Below are positions 13,288 through 14,306 of a DNA stretch of 14,306 nt, one piece after another. The position numbers were made by a program, and so were the translations under genes. Source of the DNA: an uncultured Bacteroidales bacterium (GTDB lineage: Bacteria > Bacteroidota > Bacteroidia > Bacteroidales > F082); the NCBI GenBank assembly GCA_937877465.1, contig CALFIT010000280.1:1-14306 (forward strand), read 5' to 3'. Under the pieces are notes generated by a model that saw only the letters and a list, made by a program, of their open reading frames with translations, was not told the DNA's origin and did no database searches. Numbering within the stretch: the first letter of the stretch is position 1; every line of letters begins with the position of its first letter.

Positions 13288-13734
13288 TTAGTCTTTCTTT
13301 AAAGGTGATTCGCCGGTTATCTTCACTCCCATGCTGCGGGCCGTTCCGGCAACCATTGACATGGCTGACTCGACGGTGAAGCAATTCATGTCCTTCATCT
13401 TGTTGGTCGCGATTTCACGCACTTGGTCCCAAGTCAACGAACCGACTTTCGTACGGTTAGGCTCCTTCGAACCGCCTTTGATCTTCGCTGCCTCGATGAT
13501 GGAGACCGCCACGGGCGATGCCTTCACGATGAAATCGAAAGACTTGTCCTTGTACACAGTGATGATGACGGGCAAGACCTTGCCGGCCTGATCCTGCGTA
13601 CGGGCGTTGAACTGCTTGCAGAATTCCATGATGTTCACACCCTTCGAACCCAAGGCGGGACCGACGGGCGGAGCGGGATTCGCGGCTCCTCCTTTAATTT
13701 GCAGTTTAATTAATCCGCTTACTTCTTTTGCCAT
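13288..13734 (-). CDS. rplK: 50S ribosomal protein L11
   Basis: Binds the GTPase-associated centre of 23S rRNA next to L10 and L12, taking part in factor-dependent steps and in the stringent response to uncharged tRNA. It has 148 residues, starting MAKEVSGLIKLQIKGGAANP. The proline-rich APPVGPALG segment at residues 21-29 lines the thiostrepton-binding cleft and is intact. The C-terminal rRNA-binding domain ends in the conserved TARSMGVKITG. It follows nusG with a 56-nt AT-rich gap that includes the palindrome CTTAATTAAG (13744-13753), of no clear function. An AAGGAT stretch lies about 6 nt before the ATG and may help ribosome binding. Confidence 0.98.
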   Translation of the reverse strand: MAKEVSGLIKLQIKGGAANPAPPVGPALGSKGVNIMEFCKQFNARTQDQAGKVLPVIITVYKDKSFDFIVKASPVAVSIIEAAKIKGGSKEPNRTKVGSLTWDQVREIATNKMKDMNCFTVESAMSMVAGTARSMGVKITGESPLKKD

Positions 13735-13790
13735 TTCTAAATCCTTAATTAAGTGTTATAAGGCAACAATTTTAACTCACACATACCAGC

Positions 13791-14306
13791 TTAGCTCTCC
13801 AACTTCACCTGGAAGAAACTCAGCTCCAACGGCGTCTTGCGACCAAAGATCTTCACGGCCACCTTCAGCTTCTTCTTCTCTTCGTTCACCTCTTCGATGA
13901 TTCCGTTGAAAGTGCTGAAAGGACCGTCGTTGACGACGACGGACTGCCCCACCATGAACATGACATCGCTGCCGGCGCCCATGCCTTGAAGCTCGTCCAC
14001 CTTGCCAAGGATGCGCTTCACCTCTTGCGGGCGAAGCGGGTCGGGCTCGCCATTCGTGCCGAGAAAGCCCAGCACGTTGGGAACATTCTTGATGACATGA
14101 ACGACCTCGCCCACCAAGACAGCCTCCACAAGCACATAGCCCGGCAAGTAGTTACGCTCCTTGCATACCTTCTTGCCGTTCTTGACCTCGAAGTACTTCT
14201 CGGTTGGAATCAAGACCGTTGGGATGAGGTCTTGCAGGTTCATTCTCTTGATCTCGGATTCGAGGTATTCCTTTACCTTCTTCTCCTTACCCGAGATGGC
14301 CTTGAC
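13791..14306 (-). CDS. nusG: transcription termination/antitermination factor NusG, C-terminal part (runs off right edge)
   Basis: General elongation factor that binds the RNA polymerase clamp through its N-terminal NGN domain and contacts Rho or ribosomal protein S10 through its KOW domain. The frame is open to the window edge, giving 171 residues without the true start. The visible NGN part includes SGKEKKVKEYLESEIKR, VLIPTEKYFEVKNGKK and KERNYLPGYVLVEA. The C-terminal KOW domain begins at GQSVVVNDGPFSTFNGIIEE, about 55 residues from the end. An internal ATG at 14243 is not the start, since conserved sequence continues upstream of it. Its place before rplK identifies it as the housekeeping NusG rather than a capsule-type UpxY paralogue. 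It heads the visible part of the ribosomal-rpoBC cluster. Confidence 0.97.
   Translation of the reverse strand, partial: VKAISGKEKKVKEYLESEIKRMNLQDLIPTVLIPTEKYFEVKNGKKVCKERNYLPGYVLVEAVLVGEVVHVIKNVPNVLGFLGTNGEPDPLRPQEVKRILGKVDELQGMGAGSDVMFMVGQSVVVNDGPFSTFNGIIEEVNEEKKKLKVAVKIFGRKTPLELSFFQVKLES

Noticed and set aside
13744..13753. Palindrome CTTAATTAAG between nusG and rplK as an operator
   Set aside because: A 10-bp AT-rich palindrome is expected by chance in AT-rich spacers, and nothing else supports protein binding.

Overview
The window looks like a chromosomal core region of a member of the Bacteroidota, probably Bacteroidales. Three things point there: the L11, L10, RpoB and RpoC sequences are of the Bacteroidetes type, a small DUF3467 gene follows rpoC, and promoter boxes fit the Bacteroidetes -7 consensus TAnnTTTG. 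Genus cannot be fixed from the sequence alone. Coding DNA is fairly GC-rich, while intergenic DNA is AT-rich.

Layout. (1) Positions 1-580, minus strand: the N-terminal part of argS, running off the left edge. (2) Positions 581-803: a divergent control region with one -7 box for argS (minus) and one for the pyr genes (plus). The plus-strand leader holds a 47-codon reading frame, a small hairpin, a T-rich tract and a terminator-like hairpin with eight T's, all before pyrB. (3) Positions 804-2786, plus strand: pyrB, pyrI and lemA, tightly packed and probably one transcript. (4) Positions 2787-2870: a convergent intergenic hairpin with 13-bp arms. (5) Positions 2871-14306, minus strand: the classical nusG-rplK-rplA-rplJ-rplL-rpoB-rpoC cluster, entered from the right edge inside nusG, with the DUF3467 gene last. 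Two noncoding hairpin regions punctuate it, one between rplL and rpoB and one between rpoC and the DUF3467 gene.

How the genes work together. pyrB and pyrI encode the catalytic and regulatory chains of an allosteric aspartate transcarbamoylase, the committed step of pyrimidine synthesis. The minus-strand cluster supplies a transcription elongation factor, the L1 and L12 stalk proteins of the large ribosomal subunit, and the two largest RNA polymerase subunits.

The most interesting signal is the pyrB leader. Its parts and their order resemble the UTP-sensed translation-coupled attenuator of enterobacterial pyrBI, although the phylum is unrelated and the peptide sequence is not one I recognise. 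The second is the hairpin-rich 149-nt rplL-rpoB spacer, combined with a probable TTG start for rpoB. Everything else is conserved housekeeping content. I see no mobile element, CRISPR array, tRNA or rRNA gene, and no gene-free stretch longer than about 225 bases.
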